64,000 nucleotides of DNA from Vespula vulgaris (Eukaryota > Arthropoda > Insecta > Hymenoptera > Vespidae). Position 1 is the first letter of the stretch, and every line of letters begins with the position of its first letter. This document shows, in pieces, positions 33,346-44,230 of this stretch. The translations under genes and the position numbers were made by a program. The notes under the pieces were generated by a model. It was not told the origin of the DNA. It saw only the letters and a list, made by a program, of their open reading frames with translations, and ran no database searches. The DNA lies in the NCBI RefSeq assembly GCF_905475345.1, contig NC_066599.1, positions 2,120,501-2,184,500 of the forward strand, in the 5' to 3' direction.

Positions 33346-33346
<1 letters not shown>

Positions 33347-33447
33347 AGCCATTAAGATTTGCGAATCATCCGTCGTTCGTCCGACGTAATTACGTTCGCG
33401 ATTTCGCTCTCCGTTATGTTGCCATCAATTTCTTCTCTTATCCGAAA

Positions 33448-33458
33448 AGACTCCCCCT

Positions 33459-33508
<50 letters not shown>

Positions 33509-33514
33509 CTCCTT
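33448..33514. repeat. CT microsatellite
   Basis: CCCT start then (CT)n and TTTTTCT. Confidence 0.9.
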
Positions 33515-34380
33515 AGGTTCCCTCTACCGATTCTGTTTAAAATGCGAAGGCGTTTTAACGCTGCGAGATCAACTCTCCTCTTGCCGAAATTCTCTTCTTC
33601 GCGCTACGGTTTTATTTATTTCAACAATAAACTCGACACCTCCGAACGTTCTTGAGCTCGTTCAAAATGAGCTCTTATTGTAAGTACATCTTTCGTACGA
33701 CGTCAACGCGTGCTTCAACGATGTTCGAGCTAAGTCTTATCTCTACGACCTGCGTTACGTTCCCCTTAACGTTCTCTTATTTTCTTCTTCTTACTTTTTT
33801 TTTCTTGTCAATTTTTGTTTTTTTTTTCTTTTCTCCTTTTTCTTTCCCTTTTCCTTTTTTCGTTTTCTTCTTGTCGTTGTTTTCTCTCTTTTTTTTTCTT
33901 TCTTTCTTTTTTTTTTTCTTTTATGTAATCTCTGCTGACACCACAAGAGTACGGGAATTTTCTTACGATCTCCGAAATACCATCGATTACGTATAAATGT
34001 TCCTGGATATTTATATATGATCGTGTTTGTGAACGTCTACGTGTGTACGTATGTATGTGCGTTCATTACCGATAACGTTACTTATAAATTAAACAGACAC
34101 ACGCATAGAGCGATTAAGATTTTAAAATTAAGATGGATTTTGAAAACAAATCTCTCTTTCTCTCTCTTTCTCTCTCTCCTTCTACGATATGGCTGAACGC
34201 GTTTCAAAATCGAGAGAACATTAATGCTAACGAATAGGTCGTTCCTTTCGTAAAGTAGATTCTTCGTTTTAATGGGTAGGACTATCATCGAGGTCTTTCT
34301 TTTTTTCTTCTTTTTTTCTTTTTTTTTTTTGTTGAACGATACGAAATAAAGTACACTCTATCGTCGATTTCGCAAACGAG
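33515..34380. other. unique sequence with T-rich tracts
   Basis: T/C-rich 33,778-33,930 and 34,298-34,331; GTAAGTAC at 33,679. No gene. Confidence 0.6.
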
Positions 34381-34640
34381 ATTCCGTCGGAGCCTTGCAT
34401 CCCGGTGAGTTCGAGTTTCTCGTGGAATTCCAGCATCCCGAATAACTCCGTTTATGCATCCGAATCGTTGTACGGTTGCCCGATATCGCGAGATCGAGAT
34501 CGTTGGATCGCGAATCGTGAACCTAGCTGGTCGTTAAAGTGCTAACCATAAAGATCCATAGGGCTGAGGGATCTTTCGAAAAGCGCAACGTGGCGAACAT
34601 TCGACGATATCGATCGACATCGAAAGTAAAGAACTTTCGT
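34381..34640. other. unique CpG-rich block
   Basis: Repeat-free and GC-balanced, with GCATCCCG twice (34,397 and 34,433). Candidate conserved block by composition. Confidence 0.2.
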
Positions 34641-35210
34641 TTATCCTATTTTATTTTTACTTTTTCTTTTTTTCAATAGGACGTAGCACAAAGTACAAGT
34701 ATTACAATAATCATTAGATATTATTAAATAGTATTACGTTTCACGTTAATATTAACTATTACGATGATCGATATCGTCCTAACGAATTATTATCGTTATC
34801 GAACGTTGTTGCGAATCGTACGATTATATCGACGATATTACGTATGAATTTTCTACGATGAAAATTCGAGAAACAATTTGAGAATCACTGCTAGTCCGAG
34901 AACGATCTCAGGAAAGTTACAAAATTATACGGATAGGGAGCTCTATGTCGGAATCGCCATTAGTTATCCGAACGTTTCGAGAGTCCCGATGTCCTCATTT
35001 ACGACTCTCTGTTAATTTCGTGGAAAAGGTTCCACGAGAGCGATGGTACGTGTACGCGGCCCCGGACCCGAAAAGATAACCACCTTGCGCAAGTCAAATG
35101 GCCGTTCTGATCCGGATGAAGGAAGGAGGAAAGGGAACGGATCGAAATAGAATTCCAACGACTTCGTCGCTCGCTTTTATTGCTTTCCTTTTTTCGAGGA
35201 GCTCTCTCTA
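34641..35210. other. unique sequence with hairpin and bZIP-type site
   Basis: Contains a perfect 8-bp stem with a 4-base loop (TCGTGGAA/TTCCACGA, 35,018-35,037) and the palindrome CTTGCGCAAG (35,084-35,093), which matches the C/EBP and PAR-bZIP consensus TTGCGCAA. No coding frame. Confidence 0.4.
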
Positions 35211-35212
35211 CA

Positions 35213-35262
35213 AAAAAAAAGGAAAAGAAAAAAGAGAAAAAAAAAAAGAAAAGAAAAAAAAA
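35213..35262. repeat. A-rich tract
   Basis: A/AG purine run. Confidence 0.85.
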
Positions 35263-35479
35263 ACGTGAGAAGAACGTGAACGACTTTTCGATCGAATTAA
35301 AGAAATCGAAATTATGACTATTATCTATCCACTGTAATAAATAAATTTCGATTCTCGAGATCTCATTTTTTTTCGTCTTTCTATTTTTATTTCTATGACT
35401 ACTTCTGATTCGTTTCGATCAATATAATTAAGCCAGGATATCATCCAAATAAGGAAATAGGGGAAGGAAGGAAGAAGAG

Positions 35480-35672
35480 CAATTTAAAAATGTGAGAGGT
35501 GTGGTTCAGGGTGGAACACCAAAAGTTTTGTCGATTATTTGGAGAAAAAGGGCGTACCATGCGGATGGAACACACCACCAATCGAATCGGTAACGAACGA
35601 TTCGAGATACGGTCGAGGATGTTACGTAGGACCACACAAGAGGCGTCCGCGCTATCCTCGAGCGGGTCTCAG
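35480..35672 (+). other. GC-balanced block ending at a donor-like site
   Basis: Repeat-free block ending CTCAGCAG|GTAATG at 35,672/35,673. A plus-strand frame is open for about 58 codons before the donor. No acceptor is evident upstream. A possible untranslated or first exon, weakly supported. Confidence 0.15.
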
Positions 35673-35749
35673 CAGGTAATGTTTCTTTTAAGTGCGAACA
35701 CAAATTGTAACTGAGACGATGGGGCCTCTCTTGCATCCCCCTCCGAGTA

Positions 35750-36130
35750 TTCCCTTCCTCCTCCTCCTCCTCCCCACCTCTCTCTCTCTCTCCTTCTTCT
35801 TCTCCTTCTCCTTCTCTTCATCCACCACTACCACCTTTTACTCTTCTCTCCTAACCTCCCCCGCTCCCCTTCTTTCAAACCAGGCCCCAACATCGCGAGA
35901 GAGAAAATATCTGGCATATCCGATTTCAAAAGCTGTACGTTTGAATCCACGATTATACGAGAGAGACCCAAGAGGAGTCGAGCAGATCGCGACCCCGAGA
36001 CCGAACGAGCACGAGACGTTTCCTCCCTCGTCTTGTCTTTATCGAAAGAGACAGAGACGGACTCATCGAGAGAAAGAGAGACAAAAACACAGAGAAGACA
36101 CTCATCGAGTTCTTAATAATCCAAAAAAAA
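35750..36130. other. CT/CTC-rich tract and unique sequence
   Basis: CTC/CTT-rich 35,755-35,880, then unique CpG-rich 35,880-36,060 and GA-rich 36,045-36,095. Confidence 0.6.
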
Positions 36131-37038
36131 TATGTTCATTTATGAATCATTGATATTTCTATCAGACATGATTGCAAATCGATTTTTATCGTAATATGAG
36201 AGAGTGGGAAAGAAAAGAAAAGAAAAGAAAAGAAAGAAAATAAGAATGAGGATATATCCGCGAAAGAGATATTACGTAACAAATAGTTCACTGAGAACAC
36301 ACGAGGCTACTTACATTTGTCAATAGTAGTTACGAGTTTGAACAGGATCAAGTTGAATTCAGTATAGATCGGTTGAAATGGAATTTAACGTTCTATGTCG
36401 GTGAACCTGTTTCCACGTGTGACAAACATACCTTGACACGAGCACGACGACAAAGACGACGATTACGACTACAAGGAGAAAGAGGAGGAGGAGGAGAAGG
36501 AGGAGGAGGAGGATAGCGAGTCCAAGAGTGAGAATTCAAGGAAAGTACGAGGGACTGGGGTATGGGGTAAGCGGGTGGGCTAGAGGTTGGGTGTTAGAGA
36601 AAAAAAGCAGTTTTTCCCATAGCAGGCGGCATGCGACGTGGATTATCTGGCACGAAGAGTTTCGTTCGCGAGTCTTGGGCGTGCCATGGACACTGCCGTA
36701 ATACCATGTCGCGTGTCGTAACATAAGTAATCGCTGTGAAAAATCCGAAAATACGAAATAGGAAATGATTTTATTATGCTTGGAATTCTTGAAGAAAAAA
36801 AAGAAAAAAAAAAAGACTGTTATCGATCATTCTTCCGACATTCTTTTTATCGAGCTAAATCGGGATTATCTGCACAACTGAGAAGTTTGATTATCGAAAT
36901 TATTAAAGAAAAAAAAACAAGAAAAAAAAAGAATTATAACAGTTGCCGATTTATGAAATTTTATTAAAATCTTCGTCGGTGATTCGTTGCTATTTTCGTA
37001 TAATGTCGATAGAGGAATGAAAATACCACGAACTATAG
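36131..37038. other. unique sequence with purine patches
   Basis: AAAAG repeats 36,212-36,240; GAC then GGA triplets 36,450-36,513; unique CpG-containing 36,600-36,730; A-rich 36,786-36,815 and 36,905-36,932. Confidence 0.6.
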
Positions 37039-37089
37039 AGAGAGAGAGAGAAAGAGAAAGAGAAAGAAAAGAACGACATCGTCCTCGAT

Positions 37090-37270
37090 ACGGTTTCCGA
37101 ATAATCTCAGCAATTGATCGGCCAGCGCGTTAAATCGTGCGTTTTAATGCTACGCCGAGCAAGAGAGCACGGCGTCGGCCGGTTTAATAATTTAAATCGT
37201 CGGTACGAGAGGCCTCTTCCACATTTTACGGTAATGGCTCGCGTTAAATTATCGCGCTTCGAGAAATGAA
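37090..37270. other. enhancer-like unique block
   Basis: Repeat-free, with CAATTGATC, GCGTTTTAATGC and GGTTTAATAATTTAAATC words in CpG-rich context. Candidate conserved element. Confidence 0.2.
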
Positions 37271-37343
37271 TTTTCTGAAACCGATTGGATTTTAAAGTAT
37301 CTCTACATAGAGGTATACGTAAACATATATACCTATATACATT

Positions 37344-37402
37344 CGTACACACGCACATATGTGTGTGTGCGCGCGCGCGCGCGCGTGTGTGTATATATAT
37401 AT
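37344..37402. repeat. 59-bp alternating pyrimidine-purine tract
   Basis: Strict pyrimidine-purine alternation with no break: a CA-rich start, ATATGTGTGTGTG, an uninterrupted (GC)n core (37,369-37,385), then GTGTGT and ATATAT. (GC)n and (GT)n are the sequences known to adopt left-handed Z-DNA most readily. No other (GC)n run of this length is seen in the window. Confidence 0.9.
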
Positions 37403-37548
37403 TACACGTTAACATAAAATAATTTTATTGAACTAACAAAACTCGTTCGTCTGCGATACTCAAAACGTAGGAAGAATTTTTATTCTATTTTCTTTAATAA
37501 TAAGATTCGCGTATTTCAAAGATACGCGTTAATGTAAAATATCTTTTC

Positions 37549-37582
<34 letters not shown>

Positions 37583-38170
37583 AACTACGAAAAATCTTTG
37601 GCGATCATTTCTCAAAATGTACCAAGAATTTCTAAATTCCTATTTGTCCTAATAAAAATTTAAAATATTTCGAAAGGAAAGACACGACATCAACGTTACC
37701 TCTCTCTTTCAATCTCTCTCTTTCTCTCGTTATTATATCTCGAAATAACTATAAGTTGATCATTGGGAATCAGTTTGGTAATGAAAACGATCGAAAACAA
37801 ACGTAGCTTTACGACTTGGGTGTACTACGTATCATCGCTTATCGAAGGAAGATCACTCTTCTCTGAAGGCACGCGAGAATAGCTTCGATATACATACTAT
37901 GTATGCATATATACATATATATACACATATTTACATAGAGAAGAGAGCTGAGGCTTTTAATCGTGCGTCTTACGCGGACCACACCGAAGTCGGTGCACCT
38001 CGAAGGATATCATCGAGGCCGCGTTATCGCGACCTATTAGATACGCTTGTCGTCTTACGACCTGTCGTAACTAAGCTCACTATGTCGCTTTACCAGTTCT
38101 CGCCTTGGCCAGAACGAGTGAGTGGTCGAGAAGGAACGAACGAATGAAGGAGAATGAGAGAGACGGACAG
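37403..38170. other. unique sequence with TTA repeat and hairpin
   Basis: Small hairpin CGCGTAT/ATACGCG (37,508-37,528); (TTA)n 37,553-37,580; CA/TA run 37,895-37,935; unique CpG-rich 37,940-38,130. Confidence 0.6.
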
Positions 38171-38174
<4 letters not shown>

Positions 38175-38205
<31 letters not shown>

Positions 38206-38210
38206 GAGAA
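38175..38210. repeat. GAAA/GA microsatellite
   Basis: GAAA units then GA. Confidence 0.85.
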
Positions 38211-38345
38211 GACCGGCCCTCGTTCGGGGTCAAAGGTCAGTTGCTCTCTAACGCGCAGGACTACCGCAAGCCATAGTCCTACCACCAAGAATGTATCTGC
38301 TCTTCGTCGTCAGGTGTCCTTGACCGTTCCTGACGATCGAAAGAT
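38211..38345. promoter_or_regulatory. unique block with DR1 nuclear-receptor half-sites
   Basis: GGGTCA-A-AGGTCA at 38,227-38,239 is a direct repeat of hexamer half-sites with one-base spacing, the classical element for HNF4, COUP-TF (Svp) and RXR/USP-type receptors. About 18 bp further is the inverted repeat AGGACTA/TAGTCCT (38,257-38,280, 10-base loop). The block is GC-balanced and lies between two GA tracts. Site function is inferred from consensus only. Confidence 0.3.
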
Positions 38346-38362
38346 CAACGTCGATGTTAGAG

Positions 38363-38384
38363 AAACAGAAAAAGAGAAAGAGAA

Positions 38385-38418
<34 letters not shown>

Positions 38419-38424
38419 GGAGAT
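38363..38424. repeat. GA microsatellite
   Basis: GA with AAAG interruptions. Confidence 0.9.
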
Positions 38425-38525
38425 GGATAGAAATAGAGAAGGAAGAAAAAGATCGCGATAATTAATCGGCGATAAGCGCAGGTGCGCCGACGTTGTAAAA
38501 CCCGGTGATCTACGGGCCAGGAAGG

Positions 38526-38604
38526 ACTTCTTCTTCTTCTTCTTCTTCTCCTTCTTCTTCTTCTTCTTCTCCTTCTTCTTCTTCTTCTTCTTCTTCTTCT
38601 TCTG
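38526..38604. repeat. (CTT)n trinucleotide repeat
   Basis: About 78 bp of CTT with CTC interruptions; poly-Ser (plus), poly-Glu or poly-Arg (minus) frames are artefacts. Confidence 0.95.
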
Positions 38605-38826
38605 GTGCTTCCAGCACCTTGACTTTCTTGCATCTGTCGGCTGCTGGAGATTCTTTGACTTTACCGCTATGCAACTTTTGTAGAAATCGGACTGCGTGAG
38701 ATAACGCCTCGACTCGAGCCATTGCGTGATGAGTAAATATACCAAGGAAAAAGGATCAAGGTATTCATTGCCGTTCGTTCGGTTTTTGCAAGTGAGGAGG
38801 TGGATGAGGGAGGGGGTTGTGGGAAA

Positions 38827-38945
38827 AAAGAAGAAGAAGAAGAAGAAGAAGAACAGGAAGAAGGAGAAGAAGAATAAAAAGGAAATAAAGGGAAAGAAGA
38901 AAAAACGAAAATGGTATAAATGAAAGAAAGAAAGAAAGAAAGAAG
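38827..38945 (+). repeat. AAG/A-rich purine tract and GAAA repeat
   Basis: (AAG)n, A/G-rich, then GAAA at 38,923-38,945. Confidence 0.85.
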
Positions 38946-39005
38946 AGATCTATCCTGTTTTTGACTTCGTTAAGAATTTGTCTCGTTCAGGTTGATACGT
39001 ACAGA

Positions 39006-39047
39006 GTATATATATATATACGCATATACACATACACACACACACAG
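39006..39047. repeat. TA/CA microsatellite
   Basis: TA then CA run ending in CAG|GTAT. Confidence 0.85.
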
Positions 39048-39072
39048 GTATCATTAAGAATGATTCCTCGTG

Positions 39073-39279
39073 ATGGTCGCTAAGGTAAAGGCCGAACCAA
39101 CGACGATTACCCGGTCCGACATTTTCGATCTCCCGCTTGGAAAGTCGTTCCCTTCTGAGATACGGCTTCTTAAGAGCTCGGCCCGCTTTAAGGGGCGCAG
39201 GTGTGGCAAGGATTTGAATTCGACTTTTAACTGCCAGAGATTACTGACAGTTACAGATATTCGCCCATTGTGCGTGTGA
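39073..39279 (+). other. small ORF candidate, 68 codons, in unique block
   Basis: ATG at 39,073 to TGA at 39,277-39,279. The product starts MVAKVKAEPTTITRSDIFD and is balanced and non-repetitive throughout, unlike almost all other frames here. The minus strand is open over the same 200 bp, which argues for a composition effect. Contains E-box CAGGTG (39,200-39,205). It could be a short gene, an exon or a conserved non-coding element. Confidence 0.15.
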
Positions 39280-39297
39280 ATCGTTCGAGAAAGATAG

Positions 39298-39314
39298 AAA
39301 GACAGAAAGAGAGA

Positions 39315-39371
<57 letters not shown>

Positions 39372-39404
39372 GGACAGAGAAAGACAGAGAAACGGAGAAA
39401 GAGC
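39298..39404. repeat. GA microsatellite
   Basis: GA with GACA at both ends; about 55 bp of pure GA in the middle. Confidence 0.9.
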
Positions 39405-39998
39405 ACACACAACAGGTACACGAGGAACGGCCGTTATCGCATGCGCGCACACGTGCACGCATACGGGGCGAGAGTGCGCATTGTAAAAAAGATGAGACAA
39501 CCGGTTGTGCTATGCGCACGGGATCATAGAGCCCCACTCTCGAAAGCGACCTCTTCGTGCTCCTCGCCGCACCGCGGGAAGATGACATCGAGGTTCTCAA
39601 CTTATGAAAGATAGTTTTCTGAAATCAACGACGATCCTTGTTCCTTCTTTACCGAGAAGAATGATATCTATATTATATCGTCGTGTGAGAAATCGAACGA
39701 TAATCGCGACCTTACTTTTTTCTCTTTCTTTCTTAATCGATGTTAAAAATATCCGTTGTTAAAATAGGCGAATCGATGAAAGGAATAATAGGTGGGACGA
39801 ATATCGATTTACTGTTAATCTTCGAATAAACGATATATCTACATAAATTAATAATTGGACAATGAAAACTGTTAACTAACGGTTATTCGCCTCCATTCCT
39901 ATTGTTTTCATAGTACAATCACATAAAACCGATCACCTATGCAATAACGATCGTCCTCCTTCGATCGCGATCAATAGGATAATTTATACTTTGCACGT
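39405..39998. other. unique sequence
   Basis: CpG-rich 39,405-39,600 then AT-rich. No gene. Confidence 0.55.
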
Positions 39999-40000
39999 AA

Positions 40001-40041
<41 letters not shown>
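39999..40041. repeat. (CT)n microsatellite
   Basis: Perfect CT for about 40 bp. Confidence 0.9.
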
Positions 40042-40044
<3 letters not shown>

Positions 40045-40618
40045 TTACTCTCTCCTATATAAGAGATATTTCATAGTTTGCCACTACCAATGCATACCAC
40101 GAATACCGCGTTACTTTAATCGATCCCGCTTCCAAACGTCCGGCTTCGATTAAAGATGCGCTCGAATCCTTAAACAGCATCTACATAAATCTCATTAGCG
40201 CGTTCTAACGCGTCAACTCTCGACTTAACGAACGTTGATTTTTTTACTTGCTTTCTTTTCTTTTTTTTTTATTTATTTATTCAAAGTTATCGAGATATAT
40301 CGATAGGATCTTAATCCAATTCGTCGCCTACGATATGTACGATATATCGAACGAACAAATCTAAGCGAAGAAAGAAACGAACGAAATAAAAAAAAAGGAC
40401 AAAAATAATCAGAGAAAGTAAAGAAAAAAAAAAGAAAAAAAAAAAAAAGATCTGAACCGAAGAAGATTGCGATTGTTCTATTTAAAACGTATCATTCGCA
40501 CAAACATTTCTATCGTATAAAGTAAATTCCTCCTGTGTAAAAGTAACACACGTTTGACGATCTATGTATATAAGCTATGTATATAAGCATTTAATATCAC
40601 CATTAAAGTACTCAAATC
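40042..40618. other. unique AT-rich sequence with A-rich tract
   Basis: A-rich 40,388-40,450. TATGTATATAAGC occurs twice in a row (40,563 and 40,576), giving two TATATAAG words 13 bp apart. Confidence 0.6.
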
Positions 40619-41131
40619 TTAAAATGGAAGAGAACGAAGCATAGAAAGAGAAAGAGAAAAAGATACATAGACAGGCATAGAGAGACAGAGAGAGAAGGAG
40701 AAAGAGAAGGAACGAGAAAAAAGCGTTCCGCGTGCGTCTCGAAGACGGTAACATCCCCGCGAACAGAAAGGCTCCGGCCAAGCAGAATCGTCGACAAGGT
40801 CCCCTCTGACCCGACGGCGATGGCAAACGATCGGCGCGCAAGAAGCGGAGTCTGAGTTATGGGCCGGTCGCGAGGGCTGTCTATCTTTCTCTCTCTCTCT
40901 CTCTCTCATTCTCTGTCTTTCTCTGTCTTTCTCGTGTCCCTTTCCCTCTGTCTCTTTCGCTCGTTCGCATAATCTCCTTCCGGCCGGTTCACCGAAAGGC
41001 ACCACCGCTATCTCGATACACAGGGAAAGCCTCTCGAGACGACGACCAAGAAGAGAGACGACGAGGAAGCAAAACGTGGCAGAGTCCGTTCGATATCGTT
41101 TACTATGACCGACCGCTTCCGAGCATCCCAT
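40619..41131 (-). other. 170-codon minus-strand ORF candidate, unsupported
   Basis: The ATG at 41,131 opens about 60 non-repetitive codons starting MGCSEAVGHSKRYRTDS, then an Arg-Glu stretch from the CT repeat (40,882-40,935), then 45 balanced residues, and ends in Leu-Ser repeats. Its length is partly microsatellite. No domain is recognised and there are no good splice sites, so most likely spurious. The DNA itself is GC-balanced and could be promoter-like. Confidence 0.12.
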
Positions 41132-41140
41132 ATAACCGTA

Positions 41141-41151
41141 TCGATCTATAG

Positions 41152-41186
<35 letters not shown>

Positions 41187-41205
41187 GATCGATCGATCGA
41201 TAGCT
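41141..41205. repeat. (ATCT)n(ATCG)n microsatellite
   Basis: ATCT units passing into GATC units; the latter are self-complementary. Confidence 0.9.
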
Positions 41206-41573
41206 CGCACGCGATGCGTCCAATCGGTTTACTCCTTTAAACGGACACGGTCTCATCCGCTTTTATCATATCTCTTTATTTGCGATCTCTATGTTTGCAA
41301 ATATTTCTGCCCTGCTTCTACTTCTTTTTTTTTTTTTACCTTTTCCTTTTTCTCCTTTTGCAATGAAACGTTAAATATACATACGTGTAAACGTCGGAGT
41401 TAATGTTTACTGTATAAGGTTCGTATGTTCATTCGTCTATCTATCTTGTTTATTTATCTATATGTATCCATCTCTTTCTATTATGTGCTCCTTTTTTTTT
41501 ACAACAGCTTTCTTTTTCTTAGATATTTCCTTTCTTTCTTTGATCAACTCTCGCCCCCGTTCCAACAACCACG

Positions 41574-41576
<3 letters not shown>
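41206..41576. other. unique AT-rich sequence
   Basis: T-rich 41,325-41,337 and pyrimidine-rich 41,430-41,545. Nothing recognised. Confidence 0.6.
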
Positions 41577-41624
<48 letters not shown>

Positions 41625-41625
41625 C
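41577..41625. repeat. (CT)n microsatellite
   Basis: Near-perfect CT for about 46 bp. Confidence 0.9.
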
Positions 41626-41830
41626 TTTAGAGTCTCGCGACTCTTTCTATCTATCTCTCTTTCACGAGGTACCGCCGTTTACATTAATGTATGAGGGCAA
41701 TCGTAAAGGCCCGATGTGTACATACGTCTCGATCGAGGTCTTAGGAGAGCAGCAGAGATTTTCTCGTAGGACGAGGACAAAAAAGTCGCGACATGCCGCA
41801 ACGACGTGTACCCGATCTAATGCACTCGCC

Positions 41831-41935
41831 TATCCGTCGGTCCGTCCGTCCATCCGTCCATCCGTTCGTCCGTCCGTCCGTCCATCCGTCCGTCTGTTGG
41901 TCCGTCGGTCCGTTGGTCCGTCGATCCGTTCTTTC
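41831..41935. repeat. (GTCC)n tetranucleotide repeat
   Basis: GTCC/ATCC/GTTGG units; reads Arg-Pro-Ser (plus) or Thr-Asp-Gly (minus). Confidence 0.9.
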
Positions 41936-42204
41936 GTACGTACTGTTGTCGACCGATCGACCGGTCGATCGAGCCAGGGTGCTGAGTCCAGATGAAGAAG
42001 ACCTAGGGTAGGTCGAGGGGTAGAGGGTGGGAACGGTCTTCACCGATGCACCGTATCTCCGACTAACATTATAATGTGAAATCGTGACGGCCGAGCTCGA
42101 CTCTGTTGCATTCGTTGATTGTCCCTTTCATTATGCTGATCGACCTTTCGTCGATTTAATGCAATTAACATATACACATATACAATGCGCCACTCGGACA
42201 GAAG

Positions 42205-42205
<1 letters not shown>
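41936..42205. other. unique sequence
   Basis: CpG-containing unique DNA with TCGACCGATCGACCGGTCGATCGA; no gene. Confidence 0.6.
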
Positions 42206-42245
<40 letters not shown>

Positions 42246-42268
42246 CTATCTCTTTCTCTCTCTTTCTG
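42206..42268. repeat. CT microsatellite
   Basis: Perfect CT then CTTT/CTAT. Confidence 0.9.
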
Positions 42269-42700
42269 GAGAAATATCTCGAGATATATTCCGTAAGAGA
42301 AATAATTCAAATCGAGAAGGATGGCTATCTCGATAATTTCATTATTATTAAAACGAGATAATTGTATATTATATAATTATGTGCATTCTTCAAATAACTC
42401 TCCGATTAATTTTACGATATATAGAATATATTTAATACACACATATATTGCATATACAATATATACAATATACATCTATATATGTATATATATATATACA
42501 AAGCAAATAGGAATATTCCGAATAAATACACCTAATATTAATCAAAATTTGTAAAAATAATAAAACGATGATTTTACAATCCCCAACTAATTTTCCGTTA
42601 CTCGTTCGTCTATATATTTTTCACTATGTATTTTCTGTATCCAACTCGCATGGTAGGTTACATACGTGTACCGAGTATGCTGTCAGGAACTCAACGAAGG
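42269..42700. other. AT-rich sequence with TA/CATA runs
   Basis: TA and CATA runs 42,437-42,500; otherwise unique. Confidence 0.65.
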
Positions 42701-42815
42701 AAGAAGGAGCAAGGTGGAGGAGAAGAAGGAGAGAGAGAAAGAAAGAGAGAGAGAGAGAGAGAAAGAAGGAGAAGGAGAAGGAGGAGAAGAAGATGAAGAA
42801 GGGAGAGAAGGAGGG
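42700..42815 (+). repeat. purine tract (GGA, GAA, GA)
   Basis: Almost pure purine, mixed GA and GGA. Confidence 0.85.
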
Positions 42816-43262
42816 CCGGTGAAGAAGAGGTCGACCGAGAGGTCGCTCGGTAAATTGGTCGCGCGGTGGCGTTACCGTTGATCTACGGCAAGAGACGCGA
42901 TAGTTATGGAAAGGTTACGGCGTTCTGCGGAACGTTCGATAAAACGTCCTCTTCGTCGTCCTCGTCTCGACTTTACTCGTAGAAACGAGCTGTCCTCGGA
43001 TGGTGCGCGGGGAGCGAATCGTAAATCGCGGAATCGCAACCGCGAACATTGCCAAAGAAGAAAAATCGCGTGCACGCGCGACGAACTGATCTTCCGTGTT
43101 CGATCTTTCTCTTTTTGTCTGTTTTTCTCTCATTCTGTCTTTCTCTGACTCTTTCTTACTCTCTCTTTCTATCTCCTTCCTTCTTAGAATCGTTACAAGA
43201 AGTTTCATTTTCTAATTTTTCTATCTCGTATGGTTAATAAGAAATTGTTTCTACATAAAAAT
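42816..43262. other. GC-balanced unique block
   Basis: CpG-rich 42,820-43,100, open on both strands for 60-70 codons, then CT-rich 43,104-43,185. No splice support. Confidence 0.4.
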
Positions 43263-43266
43263 TACG

Positions 43267-43318
<52 letters not shown>
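43263..43318. repeat. (TA)n microsatellite
   Basis: Near-perfect TA for about 50 bp. Confidence 0.95.
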
Positions 43319-43597
43319 AATGTAAATATTTACACACGCGATTCGATATCAAAATTTTTTTATAGAGTGGGTGAGAGGTAAGCGTGCGATATGAGATAGA
43401 CAAGGGGTAGGGTGGTGGGTCACGGTAACGATAATATTTTTGATCGATCGAGGCCGATCTGAGAGAACGGAAAGCGGAGCAAATGCATGGCCGAGCAGAA
43501 CGGTTTATACAGCCGTGAAGAGTATCGAACGCGTTTATTAACGTAATTTATCCGACTCGACGACAGGGACGTACGAGGGAAAGCGAGGAGAACTCGA
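43319..43597. other. unique block
   Basis: GC-balanced 43,440-43,590 with CAAATGCATGG and TTATTAACGTAATTTA words. GAG|GTAAGC at 43,378 is a lone donor-like word. Confidence 0.4.
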
Positions 43598-43603
43598 TGC
43601 CTT

Positions 43604-43640
<37 letters not shown>

Positions 43641-43648
43641 CTTTCTTG
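43598..43648. repeat. CT microsatellite
   Basis: The ATG at 43,597 in front of this tract opens the longest frame of the window (211 codons), which runs through four different microsatellites and is not a credible gene. Confidence 0.9.
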
Positions 43649-43720
43649 CTCTCTCGATTATATCACGAAAGGACGGCCTGCACCCACCTCGTTACGATTC
43701 TCGATCGGTCCAGCGGCGGA

Positions 43721-43806
43721 GGCTGGCTGGGTTGGTTGGTTGGTTGCTTGCTTGCTTGCTCGCTCGCTCGCTCACTTGCTCGCTCGGTTGGTTGGTTGGT
43801 TGCTGG
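43721..43806. repeat. GGTT/GCTT/GCTC tetranucleotide repeat
   Basis: Three related tetramers in succession, GGTT flanking GCTT and GCTC. The complementary (CCAA)n family appears at 57,529-57,620. Confidence 0.9.
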
Positions 43807-44161
43807 CAGCCACCCGAAGAAAGCATTCCTGGCCGAGCATCCGAGGTCGTTTTAATCTGCCGCGTCGAGAGCTCGACTTTCTGCTACACCCACGCCCGTG
43901 TCATCGATATATCACGCTCTTCTTCCTCCTTATTCTCTATCACGCCGAAAGTTACTCCGTGCGACGAATTTGGCCTCGAAGACGACGTTCGTTCGGAAGA
44001 AGAAGGAGCAAAGAAGCGAAGAAGAAGAAGAAGAATAATAATAAAAGAAAGATGCTCGACCGTTTCTTTGCCTTTTTTGGCTTCGAAAAGAATAAGACGA
44101 GGAGGTACTTGTGCATCCTCATCCAGAAAGAAATTTCACCGTGTTCGAGATACATTACGTA
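43807..44161. other. unique GC-balanced sequence with GAA patch
   Basis: CpG-rich unique DNA with a GAA run (44,017-44,034); no splice-supported exon. Confidence 0.5.
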
Positions 44162-44162
44162 G

Positions 44163-44189
44163 ACATACATACATACGTACATACATACA

Positions 44190-44225
<36 letters not shown>

Positions 44226-44230
44226 TGTAT
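44163..44230. repeat. (ACAT)n microsatellite
   Basis: Near-perfect ACAT then TA. Confidence 0.95.
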
